NCBI GenBank assembly: GCA_902495245.1
Contig: CABUWI010000013.1
Coordinates: forward strand, 1 to 42,996
Length of the DNA: 42,996 bases
Direction: 5' to 3'
DNA from: an uncultured Porphyromonadaceae bacterium
GTDB lineage: Bacteria; Bacteroidota; Bacteroidia; Bacteroidales; Muribaculaceae
This document shows positions 1 to 6,616 of the stretch, piece after piece; position 1 is the stretch's first letter, and every line of letters begins with the position of its first letter. Both the position numbers and the translations under genes were made by a program. The notes below the pieces were generated by a model. It saw only the letters and a list, made by a program, of their open reading frames with translations, searched no databases and had not been told where the DNA came from.

Positions 1-71
1 CTTTTCAATGTCCTTCATGCTTTCTCGCGGCTCTCTTTCGAACCGCCCGGGCAGCCGTTGCTCCCCGAAAG

Positions 72-118
72 CGAGTGCAAAGTTACGACGACTTTTTCAA
101 TTCTCCAAATCTTTCAAA
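72..118 (-). promoter_or_regulatory. Minus-strand promoter, probably of an rRNA operon
   Basis: Read on the minus strand, TAACTTTG (85-78) is a perfect -7 box and TTTG (109-106) sits 20 nt upstream, the ideal Bacteroidales spacing. An A/T-rich UP-like stretch lies beyond it (110-160). The transcript would start near 72 and run out of the window through a GC-rich leader that is not coding. The combination of an optimal promoter, a CTTTGCACTCGCTTTC start and a GACATTGAAAAG segment near the window edge resembles leaders of Bacteroidales rRNA operons, recalled from general knowledge. The 16S gene itself is outside the window, so the rRNA assignment is an inference. Confidence 0.5.
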
Positions 119-255
119 CAACAAAAATTTTTATGTTCTGCAACATATTCCCGACAACATTCTACATCTCAGCCCATTATATCGGTTTTCACAGCCGTCA
201 AGTTTAACATTCATTAACATCTGCATGCTTCTGCCGAGTGAACAATGAAGATTTT

Positions 256-287
256 TTTGGTCGGTTCAAGGAAAGTTGTTAAATTTG
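256..287 (+). promoter_or_regulatory. Promoter of the ferredoxin gene
   Basis: TTTG (256-259), 20 nt, then TAAATTTG (280-287) matches the Bacteroidales -33/-7 consensus exactly. Transcription would start near 294, giving an untranslated leader of about 60 nt before the ATG at 354. Confidence 0.7.
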
Positions 288-353
288 CATCGCCTTAGGG
301 CAATCACAAGACAACACTTAATTTTTCCATCATTAACCAAAAAATTAGAAACT

Positions 354-521
354 ATGGCTTACGTTATTACTGACAAGTGCGTAGCATGCGGCACCTGCCT
401 GCCCGAATGCCCCGTCAGCGCAATCTCTGAGGGCGAAATCTACCACATCGACCCCGACACCTGCATCAGCTGCGGCACTTGCGCTTCGGTTTGTCCTTCT
501 GAAGCTATCATCGAAGGCTAA
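354..521 (+). CDS. 2[4Fe-4S] bacterial-type ferredoxin
   Basis: A 55-residue electron carrier with two CxxCxxCxxxCP clusters: C9, C12, C15, C19 and C37, C40, C43, C47. Each set supplies ligands for the [4Fe-4S] clusters, as in clostridial-type ferredoxins. The protein is cytoplasmic, and low-potential reductases, hydrogenases or pyruvate:ferredoxin oxidoreductase are the usual partners in anaerobes. The ATG at 354 (MAYVITDKC) fits the family. The open frame extends upstream to 276, but that extension overlaps the transcription start region and has no ferredoxin character. The gene stands alone, with its own promoter at 256-287 and a terminator at 548-587. The family call is secure; the partner is unknown. 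Confidence 0.96.
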   Translation: MAYVITDKCVACGTCLPECPVSAISEGEIYHIDPDTCISCGTCASVCPSEAIIEG

Positions 522-547
522 TCGTCTTTCGACAGATACGAACTCAA

Positions 548-587
548 GCAGGTTGGAGAGCTCCGGCTTTCCAACCTGCTTTGTTTT
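548..587 (+). terminator. Rho-independent terminator of the ferredoxin gene
   Basis: GCAGGTTGGA (548-557) pairs with TCCAACCTGC (570-579), followed by TTTGTTTT. It lies just after the ferredoxin stop and just before the end of the convergent WG-repeat gene. The minus strand lacks an equally good U-run, so it mainly serves the plus strand. Confidence 0.8.
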
Positions 588-597
588 ACGCGAAGCG

Positions 598-2070
598 CTA
601 TTCGATGACTGCCGGCATCGCCATGCCCGGCCAATTTGCCGCCGATTGACTCCGCGCGTCTTTGCTGAACAGCCACACAAGGTGGCCGTCGGGAGCCATA
701 AGCGCCTTATAGTTGAGATAATTGATTTTTATATTGTCCACAAAAGCAAAGCCCGACTCGGAGAATTGTCCGAATCCGCGGATAAACATGCCATTGGGCT
801 TGCTCCACTCGGTCAGAATGATTTCGCCGTCGGGCTTCATCACATAAAATTCCAAATCTTTTCCCCAAAAGGAGGCCAGCCCGAAAGGCTCAAATTTGAT
901 CTTGCCGTCGAGGTCGTTGGGGCGGAACAGCCCGGCGCCCATCTCTTTCACGGGTTTCATCTGCGCGTCTATGACCACGACATTATCAGCACCGGCAGGC
1001 ATCGCCAAGGCATATCCGCCATAAAAGTCCGTGCCCTTGTCGAACGTGCCGAGCATCTGACCCGAGGCGCTAAAGTAGAAAACATTGCCGCCATCGCCCG
1101 TAACTCTGACTATGCCGTCATGAACATCAGAGAGTTTCTGATTCCCGACCAAATTCAGATGAATTTCCACTTCAGGCTTGAATACGGTCTTGCCGGAAGT
1201 GTCTATCAACTCGACTGCGGCATCGTTTGCGCGCCTAACCCACGCATAGCCCTCGTTGAAGTCTCTGGCGGCATAAAACCCGCCAAGAACCTGATTGCCG
1301 TTTGCGTCCATATAGCCCCACAGGTCATCGTTGCCGCTCTTATACGGATAGGCCCTCAGACCGTCTTTAAGCGGTCTGATGCAGTCAAAGGCCCTCAGCT
1401 TTATGTTTTCAAACACCGGCTCGCCCTTCTGATTGATATAGTAATAGCGCACGTCGCTCAGGCTTCGCTTGTCCTCGACAACGGCCACTCCGTCCTTAAA
1501 GGCCGTTACCCGCTCCACTTCGGGCGCCAGCTCCTTATATGTCCCGTCGGCATAGAGCAGACACACCGGCCCCTTGCCCGCCGGACGGGGGCGGGCGTCG
1601 CGCGCGGCAACGACTCCGCCGTTAAAAATCAGCACCGGGTCGTCGTCATTCCCGCCGCAATATGCCCACGAATTGTCAAACACCCGGGTGCCATTCACGT
1701 TCCACACTTCAAACCTGCCGTCGCGTTTGACCGAAAACAGATTCTCCACCACGGGCGAAATATCGCCCAGAACGCTCCCCGACAGCTCCTTGTCAACCAT
1801 AAGCAGCTTAGTGTCCCCGTCAATATACGGAAACCGGGCAGTCGAGCCGTTCACGGTAACACCGCCGGCAAACATTCCCTCGGCAGAGCCTTGGCCCGCT
1901 TTTTTGGGCGTAGTCTTATCACTTGGCGCCACTGCATCAAGCGCCTTACCGGCCTTCTCAAGCCCTTGGCCGAGCTTTTTTAATAATTGCGCGTTGGCCG
2001 CCTGAGGCGCCATGGCGACCGGCAGCCCGACAATGAGAGCGGCCAAAATTCTGTGCACGAGTCTTTTCAT
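598..2070 (-). CDS. Secreted WG-repeat-like protein of unknown function
   Basis: 490 residues. The N-terminus is a clear signal peptide with a predicted cleavage after ANA (residues 25-27, next residue Q28), so the mature protein is probably periplasmic or surface-exposed. The body consists of weak repeats of the WG type, for example WGYMDANGNQ at 251-260, and several 'G..A.V.....L.D..GK.V' units that resemble a propeller- or solenoid-like beta fold. No catalytic motif or lipobox is visible. The repeat family is widespread in Bacteroidota and has no single known role. The gene is monocistronic and convergent with the ferredoxin. A minus-strand -7 box TATATTTG (2113-2106) lies about 35 nt upstream of the ATG. 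Confidence 0.75.
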   Translation of the reverse strand: MKRLVHRILAALIVGLPVAMAPQAANAQLLKKLGQGLEKAGKALDAVAPSDKTTPKKAGQGSAEGMFAGGVTVNGSTARFPYIDGDTKLLMVDKELSGSVLGDISPVVENLFSVKRDGRFEVWNVNGTRVFDNSWAYCGGNDDDPVLIFNGGVVAARDARPRPAGKGPVCLLYADGTYKELAPEVERVTAFKDGVAVVEDKRSLSDVRYYYINQKGEPVFENIKLRAFDCIRPLKDGLRAYPYKSGNDDLWGYMDANGNQVLGGFYAARDFNEGYAWVRRANDAAVELIDTSGKTVFKPEVEIHLNLVGNQKLSDVHDGIVRVTGDGGNVFYFSASGQMLGTFDKGTDFYGGYALAMPAGADNVVVIDAQMKPVKEMGAGLFRPNDLDGKIKFEPFGLASFWGKDLEFYVMKPDGEIILTEWSKPNGMFIRGFGQFSESGFAFVDNIKINYLNYKALMAPDGHLVWLFSKDARSQSAANWPGMAMPAVIE

Positions 2071-2105
2071 TTTTCACATAATAAGTTTGGTTTAACATTT
2101 GCGCG

Positions 2106-2180
2106 CAAATATACGCAGCATTCCCGCCATGACCGCACACAAAGCGTATAATTATCTTCACAAAGCGTACAATTCCTTGC
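2106..2180 (-). promoter_or_regulatory. Putative promoter with 21-bp direct repeat upstream of the WG-repeat gene
   Basis: On the minus strand TATATTTG (2113-2106) is a perfect -7 box; the -33 match is weak. Upstream of it the plus-strand text carries CACAAAGCGTA twice, starting at 2138 and 2159, a 21-bp period (two helical turns). This could be a regulator site, but no protein can be assigned. Confidence 0.45.
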
Positions 2181-2188
2181 GGTTGCGC

Positions 2189-2226
2189 CAAAAACAGCAG
2201 AGGCGCCCCGAGCATGGGGACGCCTC
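2189..2226 (-). terminator. Terminator of nagB
   Basis: On the minus strand GAGGCGTCCCC pairs with GGGGCGCCTC (2226-2200) and is followed by TGCTGTTTTT, a strong GC stem with a U-run just after the nagB stop codon. Confidence 0.75.
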
Positions 2227-2252
2227 CGTCGTATATAATCGTTCTAATCAGG

Positions 2253-3062
2253 TCAGAGCTGGGTGTCGGGGTCGAGATTGGCGCTCTCGATGTCCTTGAA
2301 GTAGCGGTAGGTATCGACCTTGAGCTCGCCGCAGGCATCTTCGTCGCACACGATGATTGCGTGGGGGTGCATCTGCAGAGCCGAGATGGTCCACTGCTGG
2401 CTGATGCCGCCCTCGACGCCGTGATGCAGCGCGCGGGCCTTGTTGTGGCCGTTGACCATCAGCATCACCTCGCGGGCCGCCATCACAGTGCCGACGCCCA
2501 CGGTGAGAGCCGTCTTGGGCACGAGGTCGAGATTGCCCTCGAAGAAGCGCGAATTGGCAATGATAGTGTCCTTGGTCAGAGTCTTCATGCGGGTCTTCGA
2601 GCTCAGCGACGAACCGGGCTCATTGAAAGCGATGTGGCCGTCTGGGCCCACGCCGCCCAGGAAGAGGTCGATGCCGCCGTAAGAGGCGATTTTGGCCTCA
2701 TAGCGCTCGCACTCGGCCTTGGGGTCTTCGGCGTTGCCGTTGAGTATGTTGATGTTCTCGGCGGGAATGTCGATGTGGTTGAAGAAGTTGGTGTGCATGA
2801 ACGTCCAGTAGCTCTGCTCGTGGTCGCGGGGAATGCCCACGTACTCGTCCATGTTGAAGGTTACAACGTTCCTGAACGACACCTTGCCCTGCTTGTAAAG
2901 CTCGACCAGGCGGCGATACATGCCCAGAGGCGACGAGCCCGTGGGAAGACCGAGAACGAAGGGGTGTTCAGCTGTAGGTTTTGCGGCGTTGATGCGCGCT
3001 GCGACATAATTACCGGCCCAGCGGGAAAGGTCGGAATAGTCAGGTTCAATGATAAGACGCAT
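2253..3062 (-). CDS. nagB: Glucosamine-6-phosphate deaminase
   Basis: 269 residues, close to the usual ~266. The enzyme converts glucosamine-6-phosphate to fructose-6-phosphate plus ammonia in the cytoplasm, feeding amino-sugar carbon into glycolysis. Visible hallmarks are the phosphate loop GLPTGSSP (38-45), the catalytic aspartate in FNMDEYVG (D72), and GPDGHIAFNEPGS with D141, H143 and E148 at the same positions as in the E. coli enzyme. The ATG at 3062 gives the canonical MRLII start. The gene is monocistronic, with a -7 box TAACTTTG at 3118-3111 and a terminator at 2189-2226. Assignment is secure. Confidence 0.97.
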   Translation of the reverse strand: MRLIIEPDYSDLSRWAGNYVAARINAAKPTAEHPFVLGLPTGSSPLGMYRRLVELYKQGKVSFRNVVTFNMDEYVGIPRDHEQSYWTFMHTNFFNHIDIPAENINILNGNAEDPKAECERYEAKIASYGGIDLFLGGVGPDGHIAFNEPGSSLSSKTRMKTLTKDTIIANSRFFEGNLDLVPKTALTVGVGTVMAAREVMLMVNGHNKARALHHGVEGGISQQWTISALQMHPHAIIVCDEDACGELKVDTYRYFKDIESANLDPDTQL

Positions 3063-3104
3063 ATTCTTTGGTTTTTAAGATATAGATTTCGGTTTATTCC
3101 TAAT

Positions 3105-3155
3105 TGCACGCAAAGTTACGCAAAAGAATTAAGAATTAAAAATTAAAAATTAAAA
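3105..3155 (-). promoter_or_regulatory. Promoter region of nagB
   Basis: Minus-strand TAACTTTG (3118-3111) is a perfect -7 box; transcription would start near 3105, about 43 nt before the ATG. Upstream is an A/T-rich tandem run of the unit AATTAAA (about 3126-3155) in place of a clear -33 TTG. Confidence 0.55.
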
Positions 3156-3207
3156 CATGAAAAAGTTTCTGCAGCGGTAAGAGCAAATGACCGCATCATA
3201 CTACAAC

Positions 3208-3304
3208 CCAAAGGGTATAATTGACGCTATCTCGGAATATTTTATACCCTCTTTGGTGTAATATAAATAAATTTCACTATCTTTGCACCCAAAAGGGTAT
3301 ATCG
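3208..3304 (+). promoter_or_regulatory. hipBST promoter with three HipB-type operator copies
   Basis: The -7 box TATCTTTG (3279-3286) has TTTG (3253-3256) 22 nt upstream. Three copies of a C-rich/AAAGGGTATA element surround it: CCAAAGGGTATAA forward at 3208-3220, its inverse TTATACCCTCTTTGG at 3242-3256 covering the -33 element, and CCCAAAAGGGTATA forward at about 3289-3302, covering the transcription start and short leader. An inverted pair plus a third copy placed over a toxin-antitoxin promoter is what autorepression by the HipB-like protein would need. The binding itself is inferred. Confidence 0.65.
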
Positions 3305-3305
3305 C

Positions 3306-3509
3306 ATGACTCAGTTAGCTAAATACGTTAAGGGAATGCGTAAGCAGTTCGGACTTACGCAAGTTGACCTGTCTCAGAAATCCGGGGTCGGTCTGCGCTT
3401 TGTGCGCGAACTTGAACAAGGGAAGACGACCCTTCGCCTTGACAAAGTGAATCAAGTTCTTGCAATGTTCGGAGCCGAAATGGCCCCGGCTAAAATAACT
3501 GAGGAATGA
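3306..3509 (+). CDS. hipB: HipB-like XRE-family antitoxin/repressor
   Basis: 67 residues forming little more than one helix-turn-helix of the XRE/Cro type (roughly residues 8-60), with the LTQVDLSQKSGV helix pair and the ELEQGKTTLRLD segment typical of HipB/Y4mF-type antitoxins. It probably dimerises, binds the operators at 3208-3304, represses its own operon and contacts the kinase encoded downstream. The stop overlaps the next start (ATGA, 3506-3509), which implies translational coupling. It lacks a long C-terminal tail. Gene order hipB-N domain-kinase identifies it more firmly than its sequence alone. Confidence 0.85.
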   Translation: MTQLAKYVKGMRKQFGLTQVDLSQKSGVGLRFVRELEQGKTTLRLDKVNQVLAMFGAEMAPAKITEE

Positions 3510-3844
3510 AACAGGCAAAGGTATTTCTGAATAATGCGCTCGCCGGAACTCTGACCGAAGATGATTTGGGTTATGAATTTCATTACGATTCCGATTATCT
3601 GAAATCGGATAGTGCCGTCGCTGTGAGTCTGACTTTGCCTCTGACAGATAAGCCATACCGCGACAAAGTGCTTTTTCCATTCTTCGATGGACTCATTCCC
3701 GAAGGATGGCTCCTTGACATAGCGGAACAGAGTTGGAAAATATCTGCCCGCGACAGATTCTCATTGCTGCTTGCCTGTTGTAAGGATTGTATTGGCAATG
3801 TAAGTGTAATACCTATTAGAAGAGAGGAAGACGGCCATGAATAA
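3506..3844 (+). CDS. hipS: HipS-like protein (stand-alone HipA N-terminal domain)
   Basis: 112 residues that correspond to the N-subdomain 1 of classical HipA: short beta strands, then the VSLTLPLTDKPY and LFPFFDGLIPEGWLLD segments (about residues 40-75) seen in HipA N-terminal regions. In the described HipBST systems this domain is a separate protein, HipS, and acts as the antitoxin that neutralises the HipT kinase. Here too it is a separate gene, overlapping hipB by 4 nt and the kinase gene by 8 nt. No catalytic motif is present, as expected. It could alternatively be read as one half of a split hipA; the tight overlaps argue for a functional tripartite operon. Confidence 0.85.
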   Translation: MKQAKVFLNNALAGTLTEDDLGYEFHYDSDYLKSDSAVAVSLTLPLTDKPYRDKVLFPFFDGLIPEGWLLDIAEQSWKISARDRFSLLLACCKDCIGNVSVIPIRREEDGHE

Positions 3845-4778
3845 GTGTCTTTACTGCTATAAGCCGTTGTCAGAGGGCGAAGTCGACTACCATAAGGCTT
3901 GTGCCCGCAAAATATTTGAATCAACAACGGTGCCGACATTGCCCTATACTCGCTCTAACATCAAGGAACTGGCAAGGGAGATAGTAACGGCAAGCGCGAC
4001 CGTAACCGGCGTTCAGGCAAAGCTATCGCTTGACATCTCACGCGGTCATGTCGGAGAGCCTCAGCGATTCACTATTGTAGGACTATGGGGACGGTTTATA
4101 CTGAAACCGCAGACTGACCGCTTCGCCAATCTGCCGGAAAATGAAGACCTGACAATGCACATGGCGGAAGCTGCCGGAATCAAGACCGTGCCACATTCAC
4201 TGATACGGTTTGCCGATGGCGAACTATGCTACATAACCCGTCGCGTTGACCGGACAAAGAAAGGCGCGAAAATTGCCATGGAAGATATGTGCCAGATATC
4301 GGAACGACTTACCGAGGACAAATACAAAGGTTCATACGAGCGTATCGCCAAATTGATCCGCCAACATTCTTCAGCCCCTCTATTAGATGTCGTCAACTTC
4401 TGGGAAGTGGTGCTGTTCTCGTGGCTGACCGGAAACGCCGACATGCACCTGAAGAATTTCTCCCTCTTCCGTCCTGCCGAAAGCTATATGCTGACCCCCG
4501 CATACGACCTGCTGTCAACCGCTCTCGCCATGCCCGAAGATGACGAGGAACTGGCATTGACTCTCAACGGCAAAAAGAAACGGATAATGCGGGAAGATTT
4601 CGAGAAAGCGATGCGCGACAGCGGCATAGATGACAAAGCCGTAGCGAACCTCTTCACCCGTTTCTCCAAAGCCAAACCAAAATGGCACGAGCTGATAAAA
4701 GAGTCATTCCTCCCCGAGAACTTACAGGAGGCTTATCATGACAAGATAGATACCAGGGCAAGGAGAATTTCAATCTGA
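3837..4778 (+). CDS. hipT: HipT-like serine/threonine kinase toxin with N-terminal zinc-binding motif
   Basis: 313 residues comprising the kinase part of HipA without its N-terminal domain. Visible features are GVQAKLSL (58-65), the nucleotide-binding region of HipA kinases with serines S64 and S68, the catalytic loop GNADMHLKNF (199-208, catalytic D202), and AYDLLS (222-227, metal-binding D224). HipA and HipT kinases phosphorylate aminoacyl-tRNA synthetases (GltX or TrpS) and cause growth arrest; the target here is unknown. The first 25 residues carry C4, C7, H19 and C22, a probable zinc site absent from E. coli HipA. The gene overlaps hipS by 8 nt and ends 11 nt from a convergent gene. Confidence 0.88.
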   Translation: MNKCLYCYKPLSEGEVDYHKACARKIFESTTVPTLPYTRSNIKELAREIVTASATVTGVQAKLSLDISRGHVGEPQRFTIVGLWGRFILKPQTDRFANLPENEDLTMHMAEAAGIKTVPHSLIRFADGELCYITRRVDRTKKGAKIAMEDMCQISERLTEDKYKGSYERIAKLIRQHSSAPLLDVVNFWEVVLFSWLTGNADMHLKNFSLFRPAESYMLTPAYDLLSTALAMPEDDEELALTLNGKKKRIMREDFEKAMRDSGIDDKAVANLFTRFSKAKPKWHELIKESFLPENLQEAYHDKIDTRARRISI

Positions 4779-4789
4779 TTGCGGCAGGT

Positions 4790-5770
4790 TTAGCGACGGC
4801 GGAGGGCGATGTGGGCGAAGGTGTAGAGGCCCAGGAGGATTGTGAGGAGGGTGGAGGCGGCGAGGTTGAGGGTGGCGAAGACCAGGGCTTCCTGCTCGGG
4901 CAGGCCGTAGAGGCCGCTGAGGCTGAGAATGATGGCCACCTGCCAGGGGCCGATGCCGCCGTTTGAGGGCACGGCCATGGCCAGCGAACCGAAGACGAAG
5001 GTAATCAGCACGCATTCAATGCCATAAGTGTGAGCTAATGCGGCCGTGGCGGGAAAGGCGGCCATTGAGCAGCCCATGCTGACAATGTAGCAGCCCCAGA
5101 TTGCGAAGGTGAGCAGCAGCCAGCGGCCGCGGCGGGGCATGGCGAAGATAACGGTGAAGCCACGCCATGTGCGCACGACGAAGTCGCGTACCTTCTGCGC
5201 GAGCCGGCTTTTGGCAAAGATGACGTAGAGCGCGGCGCAGAGCAGCAGCGCGGCGCCGGCCAGCACGGGCCAGGAGAGAAGAATGTCGCCCACTGTGGCG
5301 CCGACATTGGCCTGCGCCAGAAAGCGGTTCATGGCAGCCGACGAGATGATGAACGCGGGAATGCAGATGAGCAGCACCATGAGCGTGTCTGACAGGCGGT
5401 CGGCCACCATCGTGCCGAACACTCCCGAAAACGGCGCGGGGGCAAGTCGGGCAATGTAGCCGCAGCGCCAGATTTCGCCCAGGCGCGGAAAAACGAGATT
5501 GACGGCATAGGTGCCGAAAATGGAGCGGTTCATGACGCCGAGACCCGGATTGATGCCGATTGCGCGCAGCTGAAGGCGCCAGCGCAGGGCGCGGCACACC
5601 ATGGCCATCAGGTTGCAGCCCAGAAAGGCGGCGACCCACATGAAGTCGCACCGGCCGATGCCGGCACGGATCTGCGCCATGTCGATGTCGGCATATAAAA
5701 CGTAACATAACCCCGCCGTTATGAGCGGCGGGATTATGTAGCTGATGATTTTCTTGTAGTTGGGCGCCAC
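4790..5770 (-). CDS. YbhN/AglD-type flippase-like integral membrane protein
   Basis: About 326 residues with roughly eight hydrophobic helices. Family hallmarks of the lysylphosphatidylglycerol synthetase transmembrane-like (UPF0104/YbhN/GlcT) group are visible: RALRWRLQL, FPRLGEIWRCGY, GTMVADRLSDT and the late AVPSNGGIGPWQ segment. Members move or help synthesise lipid-linked sugars and envelope lipids; the substrate here is not known. The open frame runs up to 5971, but its first ~67 codons are out-of-frame lpxA sequence of low-complexity T/S/R/P composition. The GTG at 5770 is therefore chosen, 7 nt after the lpxA stop. It is the last gene of the efflux-lpxA operon, which suggests an envelope role. 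Confidence 0.82.
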   Translation of the reverse strand: MAPNYKKIISYIIPPLITAGLCYVLYADIDMAQIRAGIGRCDFMWVAAFLGCNLMAMVCRALRWRLQLRAIGINPGLGVMNRSIFGTYAVNLVFPRLGEIWRCGYIARLAPAPFSGVFGTMVADRLSDTLMVLLICIPAFIISSAAMNRFLAQANVGATVGDILLSWPVLAGAALLLCAALYVIFAKSRLAQKVRDFVVRTWRGFTVIFAMPRRGRWLLLTFAIWGCYIVSMGCSMAAFPATAALAHTYGIECVLITFVFGSLAMAVPSNGGIGPWQVAIILSLSGLYGLPEQEALVFATLNLAASTLLTILLGLYTFAHIALRRR

Positions 5771-5777
5771 GGCGGGA

Positions 5778-6581
5778 TCAGTCTTCAACGACGTCGAGAT
5801 GCGCGCCCACGACGCGGAGGTTGTTTTCGCGAATAAAGGAAGTGATGGCGTCGCGGTGTTCCGAGGGGTTGACGTCGGCCTCGATGCGCTTGAGGGCGTT
5901 GAATACCGACGTGCCCGACTGGTAGAGGTGGCGGTAGGCCTTGGCGATGTCGTCGATGTCATCTTCGGCAAAGCCGTGCTTCTTCATAATCCACGCATTA
6001 ACGCCGAAGAACTCGGCGGGGTTGTGGGCTATGATGGTGAACGGAGGCACATTCGAGCCGATGCGGCAGCCGCCCTTGACCACGGCCCATTGCCCCACGT
6101 GGCTGCGCTCGTGGAGAATGACGTTGCTCGAAAGAATGGCGCAGGGACCCACCTCGACGTCGCCGGCAATGGTAACGCCGTTGCCGACAACAACCTTGTC
6201 GGCGATGACCGTGTCATGGCCGATGTGGCTCTTGGCCATGATGAAGCAGCCCGAGCCGATGCGCGTGCCGCGCTCGGCGTCGATGCCGCGGTTAATGATG
6301 ACGTTCTCGCGGATTATGGTCTCGTCGCCCACATAGCAGTAGGTCTTCTCGCCTTTCCAACGGAAGTCCTGAGGGTCGGCGCCGATGATGGCGTTCTGAT
6401 AGATTTTGCAGTTCTTGCCGATGCGCGAGCCGCTGATAATGCATGCATAGGGCATGACGACGGTGTTGTCGCCAATCTCCACGTCGGCGTCGATGAACGC
6501 GAAGGGATAGACCGTTACGTTGGCGCCGAGTCTGGCGGCGGGGTCAACGTGGGCCGCCGGTGAAATTTGATTCTGTTCCAT
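5778..6581 (-). CDS. lpxA: Acyl-[ACP]-UDP-N-acetylglucosamine O-acyltransferase
   Basis: 267 residues, the normal length. It catalyses the first step of lipid A synthesis, transfer of a hydroxyacyl chain from ACP to UDP-GlcNAc. The N-terminal two thirds is a left-handed beta-helix of hexapeptide repeats such as IGDNTV, IGKNCK and VGDETI. MAKSHIGHD contains H119 and the catalytic-base equivalent H122, and IAHNPAEFFGVNAW resembles the sugar-binding part before the C-terminal helical domain. It follows the outer-membrane efflux gene by 35 nt on the same strand, rather than lying in an lpx cluster, so it seems to be read from the efflux promoter. Assignment is secure. Confidence 0.96.
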   Translation of the reverse strand: MEQNQISPAAHVDPAARLGANVTVYPFAFIDADVEIGDNTVVMPYACIISGSRIGKNCKIYQNAIIGADPQDFRWKGEKTYCYVGDETIIRENVIINRGIDAERGTRIGSGCFIMAKSHIGHDTVIADKVVVGNGVTIAGDVEVGPCAILSSNVILHERSHVGQWAVVKGGCRIGSNVPPFTIIAHNPAEFFGVNAWIMKKHGFAEDDIDDIAKAYRHLYQSGTSVFNALKRIEADVNPSEHRDAITSFIRENNLRVVGAHLDVVED

Positions 6582-6616
6582 AGTGAAAATAAACTTTGAA
6601 TGAGAAGAGACTGGAT

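Noticed and set aside
8..217. 69-codon open frame on the plus strand at the left edge
   Set aside because: It lies across the minus-strand promoter and leader, has no start-site signals and low-complexity composition.
276..353. Upstream extension of the ferredoxin frame
   Set aside because: It covers the -7 box and leader, and ferredoxins of this size start at the MAYVITDKC methionine (354).
553..1983. 476-codon plus-strand frame antisense to the WG-repeat gene
   Set aside because: It overlaps the ferredoxin terminator and mirrors the real gene, which has a signal peptide and repeats.
5771..5971. N-terminal extension of the flippase-like protein
   Set aside because: The extra 67 residues are out-of-frame lpxA sequence rich in T/S/R/P; the GTG at 5770 fits the operon spacing and the membrane protein start.
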